Source: Kwoniella bestiolae CBS 10118
Lineage: Eukaryota; Basidiomycota; Tremellomycetes; Tremellales; Cryptococcaceae
NCBI RefSeq assembly: GCF_000512585.2
Contig: NC_089245.1
Span: forward strand, 744,001 to 808,000
Direction: 5' to 3'
Length of the DNA: 64,000 nucleotides
The notes under the pieces are model-generated. The model searched no databases, was not told where the DNA came from, and was given only the letters and a program-made list of their open reading frames with translations. Shown one piece after another: positions 1 to 12,607 of the stretch. Position 1 is the first letter of the stretch; every line of letters begins with the position of its first letter. The position numbers and the translations under genes are program-made.

Positions 1-2999
1 GGATATGCAGAAAATACCGCTTTTCCGTAATCGTTCGATGGCAAAGGTCGTACCGATGGTGAGTGTTGCCGGTAAGGCAGGAGGGACGACGATGGTGATC
101 AAATCCAGAGCCCGAAGAGCGATTGTGTGCCAATGGATCTGGAAAAAGTAACACGTCAGCTATGGGACTAACATTGGTATTTTATCATCAGCTGACTTAC
201 TCCAATCCGGATAAACTGAACGGCAGAAACAGCAAACCCTAACCCAGCGATAATAGTCAAAACACCAATGAAGTTCATAGAGTCACGACTAGACAAATCA
301 CCATTCAGCTCCACGCAGATCAGTGACCAACAGCTGACTCACTAGAATTTGAATCCCATAGGTTTAGGGAACAACATCGATCTGACCAGCGCACCCTTGG
401 TAGTGTTGAATCCCGTACGAGTCACCATGGCAAGAGCGACCGGTTCTTCAGATTTGGGTGCCCAGGGGGGTCTAGCTCCAGCTCGTACTCTTATGATCTT
501 CGTACCAGAGAACAAATAATGTTTTGCCAAATCACCATCGATCTCCGATGAACCCTGTTTGGTCTCTTTCGACATCGACCGGAGATTTTCATCTTTGACA
601 GGTATTTTGCTAACTGGGACTGATTCTCCAGTCAACATCGATTCGTTGACTATCGCATCACCTGAGAGCAGGACCGCATCGCAAGGGAAGACAGGTAAGT
701 TGGCGTCGGACGCATCGAATATATCCCCAGGGACAAGTTTCGCACAATCCATTATTACCCATTCTCCATCGACCAGGACTCGTACATCCGTGTGGAATCG
801 GGACATCTCTCGCATCCGTTCAATCGTCCGTTTGGTTTCAACGAGGGTTGACAAGATCGATGTGATGGATATGAGAGCGATGGCAAAAGCGTAGTAGTAG
901 TAATCGTCAAGCGACCAAAGGATGATGGAAGCGATTTGGAAAACGTAAAATGGGTGCAAAACCTGATTCAATGCAAAGTTAGCTCCCCGATTTTATCAAC
1001 GCTTTCGATTGAGCTTACCTCATCAACCAGTAATCCAAAGATCGACTTGGAAGCGATATCAATGATATTATCGCCCATCAAAACCATTCTCTGTTCCCTC
1101 ACAGGACTTTCGAGACCATGGGCCACGGCTCTAGCAGAAGTCCACTTGGGATCTCTCCAATCTCTAATCATAGCCCATCTTCCAGTAGCAGGATCCAAAG
1201 CGAACTTGGTGTACCTGTACTCCATGGTCTTCAAGAAACCCATGGTCTCCTCCCAAGTTGTCTTTCCAGGTTCCAAATCAGGTAAGAGATCTTTTGCTCC
1301 TCCCACACCACCACCATTGCTTGAATCACCATTGTGCGCGTGCGCGTGATTGGGATTAGGCGAGCCATGACCCCTGAGTGAGGGAGCAGTGGAAGACCCC
1401 GCAGTCGGTGGAGCAGTCGGAGAATGTTGTGGGAATACAGTAGATAATGGGTAAGGATAAGGAATGATCTGCAGCGGGATGATATGTAGATCACCATACG
1501 GAGTCTAGAACGAAGACACAGATCAGCGTTGATGAGCAAAGCACACGTTGGGATATCTGTGTACATACCTCGACAACAAGCCAACTTCCTTCTTTGGCTT
1601 CATCGAAAGCGGTTTCTTTACCCAAAAATCGAACCCATATCTTAGGTATCCATCGACCCAGTAGTCCCAGCGCACCGAACGTGATTATACATCCGAACCA
1701 CCAGATAGCATTCCTGAATGGGTCAGTCCTGTAGCATGTGAACCGTATCGATAGATCTTCATCCGGTAGAACGACAGTCTGTCTGGAGGGTACAGCGACA
1801 CTGACGAAATCCTTCGGTTCAGCCATGTCGTAAGGTCTTGAATTGGGTTCACCGAATATACCATCTGTTGCTGAAGGAACCAGAGGCATGGAAGGTGAAT
1901 GAGGTCTGGATTGCGGCGGGAGGGACGTATCGTCGGCCAAAGAAGATGTATATCCTTCTTCTGGATCTCTCTCAGATACGTAGGAGCTGTCATCGTCTTC
2001 GTTCCCGTACCAATCTTCTTCTTCACTTGTCGAAGGTGATCTAGACCTGGTCCTATGTCTACCAGAGGTCTCGGATCCAGATCCTCTTCGCGATCGAGAA
2101 TGAGAGTAAGATCTCCCATGTCTATCTTGTAATCCTGACTCTTCATCTTCGACCTCATTCCTTGAGAAACCAATGTATGATGCGATTCTACCTAGTGTTG
2201 TTGAAGGTCTGGCGGGACTCATCATTGGACTAGGTGGTGTGGGTTCATACTCGTCATCCATGGCAGCAGGCGATTGTGATTGAGCATGATCATCAGGTTG
2301 ATAAGAGAAGTACCCATTGGAAGAGGAAGCCACTTGGTTTGACTGAGCTCTGCTGTGTCTTCTGGTCGATCGCTTGCTGTACGACCTTCCCATCCTTTGT
2401 CCAGCACCGTGATCTTCATCCTCCGAATCAATCGCGAATACTCCGGAGCTTGGAGACTGTAGCAAGTCGACTTGAGAACCGGCCTGCCGACGGAATGTAC
2501 CGGATGGTCGTTCGTACGTGAATGATGAACGGGATGCTATGGAGGCTCGTCTTGATCCAGGTCGCATGTGCGTTCGAGTAACGGATGATGGGGTTATACC
2601 ACCGTCTGGATCGATCAGAGATGTCAACTAAATCCCAAAAACGGCCCCTTCAGATATGGCCGGGAGGGAAGAATGAGGTCACTGAAACTCACCATTCTCA
2701 ACGCCATCCCAATCTCTCCAACTTGCCGCCATCGATTCCTGAGCTACTTCTGTCCTCTCCCTTTCCCTCTCTATGAACACAGCCTGCACTACAGCATCAG
2801 GTGCATTCTCCGTATAATCATAGGTGGATGGCCCTTCATCTTTCCGAGGCTGAGCTGGGGGAGGTACGCTTCCTACAGCGTTCTTTTGGTCTTTAGGTAA
2901 AGGGACAGGGTGAAAGGTGTCTGGAGCAGTGGGACGTGATTGCGAGATGGCGGATGGCAGTGCGGTGTTGGACACGCCTGGTGAGGGTGGGTCAGCCAT
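1..2999 (-). CDS. YPK9: P5B-type cation-transporting ATPase, YPK9/ATP13A-like (3' part missing at the window edge)
   Basis: Vacuolar or lysosomal P-type ATPase of the P5B class; members carry polyamines and affect metal tolerance. The ATG is at 2999; an upstream in-frame GTG was not chosen. Exon 1 is 2693-2999. Exon 2 most likely starts at 2605, because that acceptor restores phase 1. The first ~400 residues are Ser/Arg-rich and disordered (cytosolic tail), followed by the first membrane segment near 1700-1640. Further downstream are the P5 signature region (LHPFYVFQ near 970-940), the actuator-domain TGES motif (LTGESVPVSK near 620-600) and the P5B membrane motif PPALP near 85-70. The phosphorylation DKTG motif, nucleotide-binding domain and last membrane segments lie beyond base 1, so activity cannot be judged. 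It is divergent to FES1. P5A (Spf1) is less likely given the long N-tail and the PPALP motif. Confidence 0.9.
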
Positions 3000-3452
3000 C
3001 TGGGATTGAGGTCGCACTAGAGTCTACCGCTATCCAGGTGGGTTTGTGCTACTGGCTGAAGAGTGATTCGATGATCCACCTTGTACGAACTATGACATAC
3101 GATCATCAATAGTCTGTCTTTTATACCATCCTTGATCTTTCATGTACCCCCCTCAATGACCTAACCTATTTTCAGAAACACACCCAAGTTACGTAACTTG
3201 TTCGCAGTTGGCGAGCTCGGAGCAGAGCACAGCACGTGCCCTCCACACGGTTTTGATTCCGCTTCCTCGATTGTTTCTGGCGTTTGCCACCCAGTTCTTT
3301 GAAATTCTAATCTCGAATTTCTGAAATGATCGACAAGAGTATACGTATAAAGGAAATAATGGATAGCAGACTTTGATCTCTTCATACTGTCATTTAAGCT
3401 ATCTACCAAAAAGTACCACGACATACGCACCGAGCGAAAGGAAAGATCCAAA
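3000..3452. promoter_or_regulatory. Divergent promoter region between YPK9-like ATPase and FES1
   Basis: This 453-bp gap separates two start codons. It holds a perfect 16-bp palindrome at 3185-3200 with core TTACGTAA (3189-3196), a CACGTG E-box at 3233-3238, and a TATA-like TATAAAGG at 3346-3353, about 100 bp before the FES1 ATG. The motif identities are read directly; their use by bZIP or bHLH factors is inference. Confidence 0.55.
3185..3200. promoter_or_regulatory. Perfect 16-bp palindrome with TTACGTAA core
   Basis: CAAGTTACGTAACTTG reads the same on both strands. The inner TTACGTAA fits Yap/ATF-type bZIP consensus sites. It lies between the divergent YPK9-like and FES1 genes, 185 bp from one ATG and about 250 bp from the other. 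Confidence 0.6.
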
Positions 3453-4777
3453 ATGCCAGACTTGAACGAGCTCCTCAAATGGTCCATCGCCAACTCAACT
3501 CTCCCTCCCACCACCAATCAAAATGGCCAGCAAGCAGCAACACAAGAACAAGTCTCCTCCTCCGAAGGCGGCCTCACAATAAGATACAACCCTCCCTCCC
3601 AAGCCACACATAGCGGTACATCAGCGCTCCATCCCACAGATGGTGCTCCCCCCGACTTATCTCCCGCGTCCACACCCGGTCCAGGAACACCCACGGGCGA
3701 ATTGCAGTCCCAGACATTCCCTCTTCCCTCTACGACGACACCGAAGAGGGATGATCTGACGACTGAGATGCTGGATCTGATATTGGGGAAGAGCGACTCG
3801 ATCACTATGAAGGAAAAGATGGCTTTTGCTGTGGATGAGGGTAATCCCGTGGAGGAGAGGGTGGAGGCGTTGGATGATTTTGAGATGGTTAGTTTGGTGA
3901 TCTATATCAAACAAGATACAGCGGGCTAACATTTCGTCTTCGTTTCTGTAGTTGATTGAACTAATAGATAATGCCAATAACATGCCAATCCTCAAACTTT
4001 GGCAACCACTGTTAGGTCTGCTATCATCCCCCGAGCCTGAGATCGTATCAAACGCACTGTGGATAATAGGCACAACCGTACAGAATAACATCAAAGCTCA
4101 AGCTGCTGTGAGTTGAGCGTTGAAGATATACAGAACTACCAGCTAATACATCATGACTGAAGCTATACATCCACTCCGCCTTCCCCCTAATCCTCCAATC
4201 CTACCTCCTGTCCACCTCCAGCCCCGTCCGCGCCAAAGCAATCTACGCCCTCTCCGCCTCACTCAAACACTGGCCACTAGCCTCCCAGGCCTTATCCCAA
4301 TCTTACCCCAGTGACAAAGATGGAAAGGATATAACGGGGTATGAGGTGTTGTTACGAGGATTGGGCGATACCGACAAAACCGTTCGAAAGAAGGTATCTT
4401 TCCTTATTTCTACGTTGGTGCTTCAGTCGAATGATAGGTACGATGATAAAGAACTACCCAATGAGGTTAGAAATGTAATTGAGGAACTTACCAAGAACAC
4501 CAAAAAAGAAGAAGAGAAGGACGGGTTGATAGCTGGATTATCACGGGGTGGTATATTCGCTGAATTACTGGTTCAGCTGAAAGAGGTGAAGGAGGATAAC
4601 CTGGAATTTGAGGAGAATGCTTTGAAGGGTTTGATCAATGCTTTGAAGTTTGATGGGTTGTCTACGCAGGAGAAGGAACAGTTCAAAGGTATTTGGATGG
4701 GGCTGAGTATTCAACAGAGAGAGGAGAGGGGGTTGGACAAGGATGAGATAGCTTCGGCAGATGGATTGTTAGCATAG
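3453..4777 (+). CDS. FES1: Hsp70 nucleotide exchange factor Fes1 (HspBP1 family)
   Basis: Cytosolic armadillo-type exchange factor that drives ADP release from Hsp70 and helps misfolded proteins reach the proteasome. There are three exons: 3453-3887, 3952-4107 and 4163-4777. All junctions are phase 0, giving 401 residues. The N-terminus (MPDLNELLKWSIANST) is the family's hallmark start. A Pro/Ser/Thr-rich linker of about 60 residues follows, then the helical-repeat domain: DNANNMPILKLWQPLLGLL, then ALWIIGTTVQNN, then ALYALSASLKHW. The protein is somewhat longer than yeast Fes1 (~290 aa), mainly through the linker and a C-terminal extension. It is convergent with the ADP1-like gene, about 205 bp away. 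Identification is strong. Confidence 0.93.
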
Positions 4778-4982
4778 ACATCCGAGTGATAATACAGGAC
4801 ATATATCCGCAAGGTCATAGATATAAGTATTCCATAGCACTACCACATGTATATCCAGATATTGCATTAGACCAAATAAAATATACCGAATTATCCATTA
4901 TCTTATAACCCAAGCATGTATGTATATACAAAAGTCCAAAAATATCATTTACCAATCTCCCAAAACTGAATACAAGGATTGT

Positions 4983-7900
4983 CTACCTCCTCTCCCTAAG
5001 CAAGTAGACAACGATGAATACCAAACCAATCGCAAATCCAGCAATGAACGCGAACAGCACTAGCACGTCTCTGCGACCGAGGAACAAGTTAGCACACACT
5101 ATATCCCCCCTCCTCTCCAAAGATATGCAATGTAGTGACGATCAGACTGTACGATCTCACCTGTAATAATCGTCCATTCCGAATCCGAACAGAGTCTGCA
5201 TAATGATAGTAGCCCCAATCTCGACTCTCACGCCATTGAGCGAGTCCTAAGTGAGTGACATGTCATGACACATCAGCTGACTTCGTTATATCCCAACGGT
5301 AACGAGTATCCAGCTGAGTAAAGTGAGATGGAGGGAATGAGAGCACTTACAACTATCTGCAGCCCACTCCCCACCTCGTTCACACTAAGCGCCTCGAGAG
5401 TGTACCCGAGAGTGGAGAAATACCTCAACCACCTCAAAACAGGAGGGATCTGCGAGATGTTCACGAAGAATCTATGGGACGAGAAAACAGTATCAGCTTC
5501 ATAATCGGGGAGACTCAGTCTGACTTTTGAGCTGATTTGGACTTACCCCGCATAAGTCATTAGGAATAGGTTACACAAAGAACTTAGGAGGATGGCTACT
5601 CCGCCATTCCTGAAAAGGCAGGCGAGGAGGAAGTTCTACATATCGTCATGGGTATCAGCACACTTCCAATACCATACACAGGTCATAGGAATAAGGATGG
5701 GAACGAGCCGTCTCACTCACGAACAACGTCATGCCCATGGAGAACTCGACGATAATCAACAGGAATTTGAAGAACCTTGCTGCATCGTGGGATAATCCGA
5801 CCACTACGTTCAAACCTTCTATCAGCCGTCATTCGTTATACAGTACAAGAAGAAATACCACTCACTGAAATATACGATTATGCTATTACACAGACAACGA
5901 ACAATCAGCTATACAATCTCCAATTGATATCGAGCTGACTCACCTAACCAGGATAGTAGGTATCAATCTCAAAGGGATAACATCAAACAAAACGCGCGCT
6001 AATAACCATGCTTGGGGTCTACAATATCATTCCAAAACCAATTAGCCAGATCGCTCCTGTCTCTCAGCTGATGTACGACATACGAGTAAAACTGCCCCGC
6101 CCTTTCTCTCAAGAATAAACCCCTAACCTCAACCAGATTGTACAAAGCACTATACATCACAAAAACGTAAGTTGACATGCGAAACGAGTTTCATTGATAG
6201 CGCAGGGATATGCAACTCACCTCAAGCTGGAGAAAGCAATAAGAGATCCAAGGAAGAACAAGCTTCCTATCCTATTTTGAAATCCTGCAATGGTGATTCC
6301 CACTTTATAGTACAGCCCTCCAGCGAAGATACCAACAAGGCATGAAAAGAATATATGAGCTATCAAGAGGGTCTTGTCTCTGCGAAGGGGGTCAGAAGGA
6401 TTAGCGTGTCATTCAACCAACGTGTTTACAGTACAAGAATGGATGGAAAAGACTTGTGTTTCATTGTAGTTGTGATTCGAATTCACACTCACCTCTTCAG
6501 GTTCCTCCATTCCCTCCCACTTAGAATTTCGACCTGAGTCAAAAACGTAGTGGCGCAATGTGACTTGGGCCATGTCCACCAACTCTCTTTTATCCTACTC
6601 TGACTGTGAGCCCCCTGATCAGTTGTGCTCGACGATAACAAGATATTCGCTCGCGGACTCGGCGGATATGTAATCGCTTTCTCGTTCAAAGGTGATTCCG
6701 CCTCACTTCCTTGATTTAGACTTCTTCCGTTATGTTCAATACTTGATGAAGATGTCTCTCCACTCGAATCTCTCTCAAGCGGTCCATCTTCCCGAGGTCC
6801 ATCATCTAGGTTAAGATCATGCTCGGAACTTGCAATTTCCAATAACCAATCCGCAACGTTGTACCCCTCCGGGCATTTCTGGCCTTTTCGTTCGAAATAC
6901 TCTTTAGGTCCAATACCGCCTCCACCAAAATACAGCTGTCTCCCTTGACTAAGCAATATAACCTGATCAAAGGCCTGGTATAGTGCCGAACTGGGTTGAT
7001 GTATACTTGCAATGATTGTCGTGCCGCTCTGAGCAAGGGTTTTTAATAGCCTTACAAGCCTTGAGGCAGATACCGAATCCAATCCGGAAGTAGGTTCGTC
7101 GAGCACCAGTATGTCGGGCGAAGAGACCAGCTCGATCCCTATTGATACTCTCCGGGCTTCTCCTCCTGATATACCGCGGTGTTCGGATGAGCCAATCCTC
7201 GTGTGAGCGATATGATCGAGGTGCAGCTGCGAGAGTACGGTCTGCGCTCTCTCGGTTTTGATGAAAAATGGGATTGATTCGGGTAAACGGAGTTGAGCAG
7301 CGAAGATGAGTGTCTCAAGAACTGTTGAGGTGGATGAAAGGATGTCCGCCTGTAAGGTAGTATCTGGTTAGCTATCATGCCAAGTGAGACATTGCATTGA
7401 AACACCTCATAGCATCTCACAGCAGCACTAGTGGTGAGTTGGCGCAACTCACTTGATCGACATACCCCACTCTCACTCTCCCCACCCTCCCATCCTCTTT
7501 CATGAACCCAACACTCCCCTTGACGATCCCTTCCTTCCTCTTCCCAGCCAAGATATCCACCAACGTAGATTTCCCAGCCCCGCTCGGACCCAATATACAA
7601 GCGAATCCACCAGGCGGTATACTACCCGACGATCCAGCAAGCACAACATTCCCTTCTCCAGCTTTAGTAGGAGTAGCTTTCTCGACTGAATTATCGTCCA
7701 ACCTTCTACCAGACCCTTTCATGAAGTTATGTAAATTCCTCGACCATTTTGACGAGTATGAGGAAGGTCGAATAGTATATCCAACATCTTTCCATTGTAT
7801 CCCTACTCCCCCCGGTTTGTGGATCGTATCTTTCGCGTCCATCTCCCTCCTTGCCTTTTTCCGCCTGATCAGTCCCCATATCACCACCCCAATTATCGCT

Positions 7901-9129
7901 AGGAGGATCGCTCCGACAACAGCCAATCCAGCTATCACCCCTCCACTGAGACCATTCCCCGAGTCTGCAGCCGTAGTGATACCTAGTGCCTGGTCTATAA
8001 CGTACTGTTGCACGCATTCGCCGAAGGAGCAAGAAGAGAGTTCCAGCCCGTTGGTACCGAACAGAGCGACTAGGAAGGACTGTTTGAAATTGCATGTGTT
8101 GGAGGCGAAACAGTCTATGGTCAGTGGTCCGGCAAGGGTGTTTATCGCTCCGGTAAGATTCTGCGAGGGTGACTACGGGGAGGACAGATTTGGATCAGCG
8201 ATATCCCCATTGGGCATGCAGGCGAGTGGAAGCATTGAAAGGTGGAATGAAAAGAAGCGGGAGGAATGAAGAGGAGGACAGAAGGATGAACTGAGAGAGG
8301 ATCACTTACACTCCCCCCACCACAAAACAACGTCCCAGTCCTACACCTACATTCCATCTCCGGGCAATTCCAAGTCGACGCATTCCCATTCCCTTCTTGA
8401 CCCGCCACAACATTCTGAGTACATCCCGTAGCCTGACAGTAGAATTGTTCGACCCCCTCATACCATAATTGCATTTGTACTTGACCATCATCATCTAACA
8501 AGCCACCTTGGGTGAGAGTGTTCGTACCGCCGGGAGTAAGGGAGGAATTGAGAGAACGAGTGATAGTTGCTGTTGATGAGCCTGGGAATAATGCTTGGAG
8601 GGTAGATTGGATGACTGAGCATGTTAATTGAGATGAAGAGTAGACGACGGGAATCGTCGAACATGTGAGGGTATTATTTAGAGCCGAGTTGGAGGAAGAG
8701 AGGGAATTGGAGGAGTTTAGGTATCGTGTGAGTGAGGAGGAGCATGACGAGGAGGAAGTGCAGACTACGCCAGTAGTATGTGTCAGCTATACTCCGTAAG
8801 AAGGCCCATCTCATTTGTACAGTCTGGACCATAGCCTCCATCAGTTGGAGATGGTGGAACTCACCTGTACATCCAGGTCCTCTCCACCCATCATCACACC
8901 CACACCCTCCAGCATCAGCACTGACATTCCCAAACCCCCCTACACCGCCCGGAGCAGCTTCCCCAGGGTTATACAGATTCCCTCCGCATACCGGTAAACC
9001 ACAGTCCGAAGAGGGGACGTTGAATCCTGGTGGACAGAGGCAGGTCGAATCGCGGGAAGTACCGAAGTTTGAGCATGTTTGGGCTAAAGTGAGAGGAAGG
9101 AAGAGGAATAGGAGGGTGGGTAAGATCAT
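4983..9129 (-). CDS. ADP1: ABCG-type ABC transporter with secreted Cys-rich EGF-like ectodomain (Adp1-like)
   Basis: Half-size transporter of the White/ABCG class, substrate unknown. The chosen ATG at 9129 gives a clean signal peptide (MILPTLLFLFLPLTLAQ). An ATG at 9189 would add 20 residues ahead of it. Exon 1 (8865-9129) encodes a Cys-rich stretch with EGF-like spacing (CGCDDGWRGPGC). Exon 2 from 8764 continues a luminal Ser/Thr/Cys-rich domain, then one membrane span at about 7960-7880. The ATPase domain shows Walker A GPSGAGKST (near 7590), signature ISGGEARR (near 7160) and Walker B ILVLDEPTSGLDS (near 7110-7070). A Ser-rich linker leads to several short exons with membrane spans, ending in a basic tail (YLLRERR) with the stop at 4983. 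The domain order matches yeast Adp1. The many small exons at the 3' end are not individually fixed. Confidence 0.87.
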
Positions 9130-9939
9130 TATTCTTGTGTATCTTGGTCTGCAATGTAGGAAAATGAAGAGATCGACGGGATTGGACACGATGATCTCGA
9201 TGGTTTGATCCCTTCTTGATGATGGTTTCGTAATATACTCTTGCGTAAGAGACGAATCGATTTAAGCTTCCCTTGTTTTCGTTCTTCAACTACTCGTAAT
9301 TCTTCTTTCAACTCATCCTCTAGTCTTCAAAATCTATAATGTAACGTATCTATCACTCTACCGATCTATCGATCTATTAGTCTACTCAAGTAAGCTCGGA
9401 ACCAAAGCAAAGAAACAGATATGTATGTCCTAACAGATAACATCAATAAGTGGAACCACCTTTTGTGTATAACTTGCTGTTTACGACATTTAATCTTACT
9501 GTCGCACTTCGCACGCTCTAATCTGGTACAAAACATCTCAACCTTACAAAGGTGATCGACACTTTGAGCCCCGGTCCTAACCCTGTACCCTGATTTGCTA
9601 ATCGGATCTAAACCAGATTCGTAATCCGATTACAAACTCTTACTAATCACTTGCTTGCTACCCTGACAACTAGTCAGTATGGTTGATCCAACGGTTAATC
9701 GTGTTAAGCAGTTAGAAAGGAACCAGTTTAAGTAATAAACCAACATGCATGTATGTGCTCATGTCAATCTACATAATTTATGTACAATCTCACGTCTACA
9801 GGTCATATCATACAATAATCCTCCTCCCACGTACCAAGCTCAGTCCAATTCTACAACCCTCTATCTACTTCTAGCATCTCATGTATCAGTCTCTACTGTA
9901 AATATCTACACTATCTAAATCCGACCCTACACCCCCCAC
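9130..9939. promoter_or_regulatory. Intergenic gap: ADP1 promoter side and 3' flank of the BAR-SH3 gene
   Basis: 810 bp between the ADP1 start and the stop of the next minus-strand gene. It includes an imperfect CTAT/GATC tract at about 9347-9388 and AT-rich 3'-flanking sequence near 9770-9800. I see no gene, tRNA or clear TATA box. The 60-residue ORFs here are chance. Confidence 0.4.
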
Positions 9940-12607
9940 CTAATGCGCATGGAAACAAGTCGAACAAGTCCCTTTACTCTTAAACACATTCTGCGTGAAA
10001 TCTTCACATCCGCAAATCCCACATTGTCCAGCTCCTGCACTATTTCCACCACCAACAGGCTGAGCAAGGTGCATCGAGCCCAATCCATGACTTAACCCAT
10101 TATGGTTCGAATCATTCGTGTTATGATAATCCTCGTCATCCTCCGATCCAGCAAAGGGAGAAGCAACTTTGGTATAAGAGTTCGCAGAAGTAGCTGTACC
10201 CGATCGCTGTCTCCCGAAGATCGGTTGAGGTGGTGTGAGATGTTGAGTGTTCGAAGAAGTAGTTGCACCGATGTTTAATAGGTTATTTGACGAAGCTGAT
10301 CTTCGAGATTGAGGTGGGGGTGGGGGTGGTCCCTTCTTGTTTAGAGTATTTGACCTTTCTCTAGCCACAGCCACGGGACGAGCCTCAGCAGCCAAAGAGG
10401 CAGTAGCATTGTGTTCGGCATCTGAGAAACCATATGCATCTGACTCCAATTCAGATTCACTCTCACCGTATCCACCCATCACCGGCGAAGGTGGCAGGTT
10501 GTTTCGATTGCTCGTAGTTCCCGATGGCGGGGGTGGCATACTTCGTTGAGCTGTAGCACCAGAAGGCGGGGGCATCCGTCTAGTCGGCATAGGAGGTGGT
10601 ACGGCAGTTTGAGGAGACGGTGTGTAATCTTCTGTGTATGACTTGGGGAACAATCCAGATTTGCCATCGCATTCGCCAATCCACCAATCGTCCGAGACCT
10701 TGGTTTTCACCTCTATAATCTGGCCGATCCTCAGATCCAACTCATCTGAAGCGTTACCGCCATAATCGTATAATGCTTTAACATACTGAGCGTTGGGATC
10801 AGAATATTTGGGTGGGGAAGTCAACGCTCGTCGCATTGTAGGTGGTTGGGGTGGATTATAGAACGAACTCGAAGTGGACATCTGGGATATCGATCTTGAT
10901 TTATTTCTCTCTTCGTACGAGTCGTACCCTTCTTCCTCGTCTTCCGAATTCAAGGCAGCTCGCGAATCGTTGTACTTGCTATTACCATAAGAAGCTTTCT
11001 TCTTATGCGACGAAGATTGCGCAGCGGAGAGACCAGATTTTTTGCCAAACGATCCGAAGGAAGGTAACATCGATTTCTTCTCTTTAGATTTACCTGTCGA
11101 TGAGGCATTGCTGTGTGATCTGGATCTGTTGGCTGTGATACCTCCTTCATCATCGGATGATTGTGGTAAGCCGTGTCGAGAGGTATGCGATCGAGTTACG
11201 GCTGTTCGTCCGAGTGATCGTGAGGATGTAGCGGTGTTGGATCTTGCGCGAGTAGTGACTGACCTACTACCACTTTAATCGATTGAGCTTTCGCTTCTTC
11301 CGAGCAGATATGACATCGGTACTCACCTTCCACCCCAATTACTATGCAGATCTTTCAAGATATCATGGCATCTGCTATGGTAGTCTAGCTCAGCTTCCAA
11401 GAGATCCTTCAAACCGGAGATCTGTCGTTCCTCAGTTTCCTGTATACCAATCATCCTTTGCTGGGTTTCTTCTTCGATTTCCTCGCTGAAATTTGACAAA
11501 CTTGAGTCAGCTCCGCTGCCACTTCGGAAGGTAGCCCAATTCGCAGCTCACAATCTAGCTTTTGCAATATTGACTTCTTCTTCCAATGCTGCCGATTCTT
11601 TCTTACTGTTCTGCGCTTTCGAGATGGCTGCGTCCAGCGCAAGCCTATAGTCGAGCGACATAAGCTGAGATCTTCACCTTGTCGAGTCAGCTCACCTTCG
11701 CGAATCCAGCTTTTTCCTCAAAGCTTTATACTCATTGACTGCCGCCAGAGCAGCCTCTACAAGGGTTGATCAGTGGCTGTCAGCATTACCGTACTAATGC
11801 TGTCATCGATAAAGGACATACCCATCCCAGCGATATATCCATCTCCCAATCTCGCACTGAAATCCTCTTGGGCCTGTTCTCAACATCATTCGCATAAGCT
11901 AGTGTTATTCCTTGGGTACCAAAGTCTGTGAAGCTTACAGCAGCAAGTCTACATCTAGCTCTACCATACTTCGATAACCCATCACCTATTCACCACCCAT
12001 TATAAGCTTCATACATAGATGCCTCACAATGAAAGGTAACGCATAGAGGAACTTACCATACTCTTCGCCTATCTCATCACCAAAATCAATCATAACCAAT
12101 CCCAGCGCCTCGGTATACGTGATCTTATCTTTCCCCGAACCGGGCGGTGGATAGGGATCAGCGGTGGGTTTGACTTTTGTTAGTTGGTCGTAGAATGGTT
12201 GTGAGGTTGCGTGGAGTCTGTGATTTCATCAGTACTTGATTAGATTACCAGCTTACTTCATCAACGAAGAGAGATAGCCACAGAAGGGAGCTAGGGAGAC
12301 GAAAACATGTTGATAGCTCACCTCTCAATGCCCATCCGCCTCACATCAATCTCTTTCTCAAATTCCGTGAATTCAGAGGAGAGGTTGGTTTTCTCTCCCG
12401 AAAATACCTAGAGAGAAGAATAAGATACAGTGAGCCAAGGATCCGTGATTCAGAGTGGTGAAGCTGACTTACCTTTTCATTGGTCCATTGTGTGACTTTG
12501 CCCAGCTACTCACATGATCAGAGTAAGAGTTAGCCAACGATTGATGAGCTGGATCAACAGGAAGGGAGAGTTACCAGACCCACCTGTTTGAGCGCTTTTC
12601 GTTGCAT
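9940..12607 (-). CDS. BAR domain-SH3 adaptor protein (endophilin-like), with C-terminal Cys cluster
   Basis: Membrane-curvature/endocytic adaptor. The first coding exon is only 24 nt (12584-12607, MQRKALKQ), followed by short exons reading LGKVTQWTNEK and VFSGEKTNLSSEF. The BAR fold continues through YTEALGLVMIDFGDEIGEEY and an acidic/basic coiled coil, ending with the family-typical helix LLEAELDYHSRCHDILKDL near 11390-11330. A Ser/Arg-rich linker (11270-10830) precedes a canonical SH3 domain near 10780-10630 (ALYDYGGNASDELDLRIGQ, then DDWWIGE). Pro-rich segments follow, and the protein ends in CGICGCEDFTQNVFKSKGTC plus CFHAH, a probable zinc knuckle. The BAR part resembles Gvp36/endophilin rather than Rvs167. 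The fusion and the Cys tail are clear in the sequence; the exact orthologue is not. Confidence 0.82.

Noticed and set aside
2605..2627. Alternative splice in the YPK9-like gene joining GTTGAG donor to the acceptor before TTGACATC
   Set aside because: It would keep frame (phase 0), but the stronger GTGAGT donor at 2692 with the acceptor before 2605 also keeps frame, so I preferred that. Transcript reads would settle it.
3290..3335. Possible heat-shock element upstream of FES1
   Set aside because: TTC and GAA triplets are present, but their spacing (TTCnnnGAA, GAAnTTC, TTCnGAA) does not match the required nGAAn alternation at 5-bp steps.
7502..8269. 255-codon plus-strand ORF opposite the ABC transporter
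   Set aside because: It lies antisense to the Walker A exon and transmembrane region, which are clearly coding. No domain or splice signals of its own.
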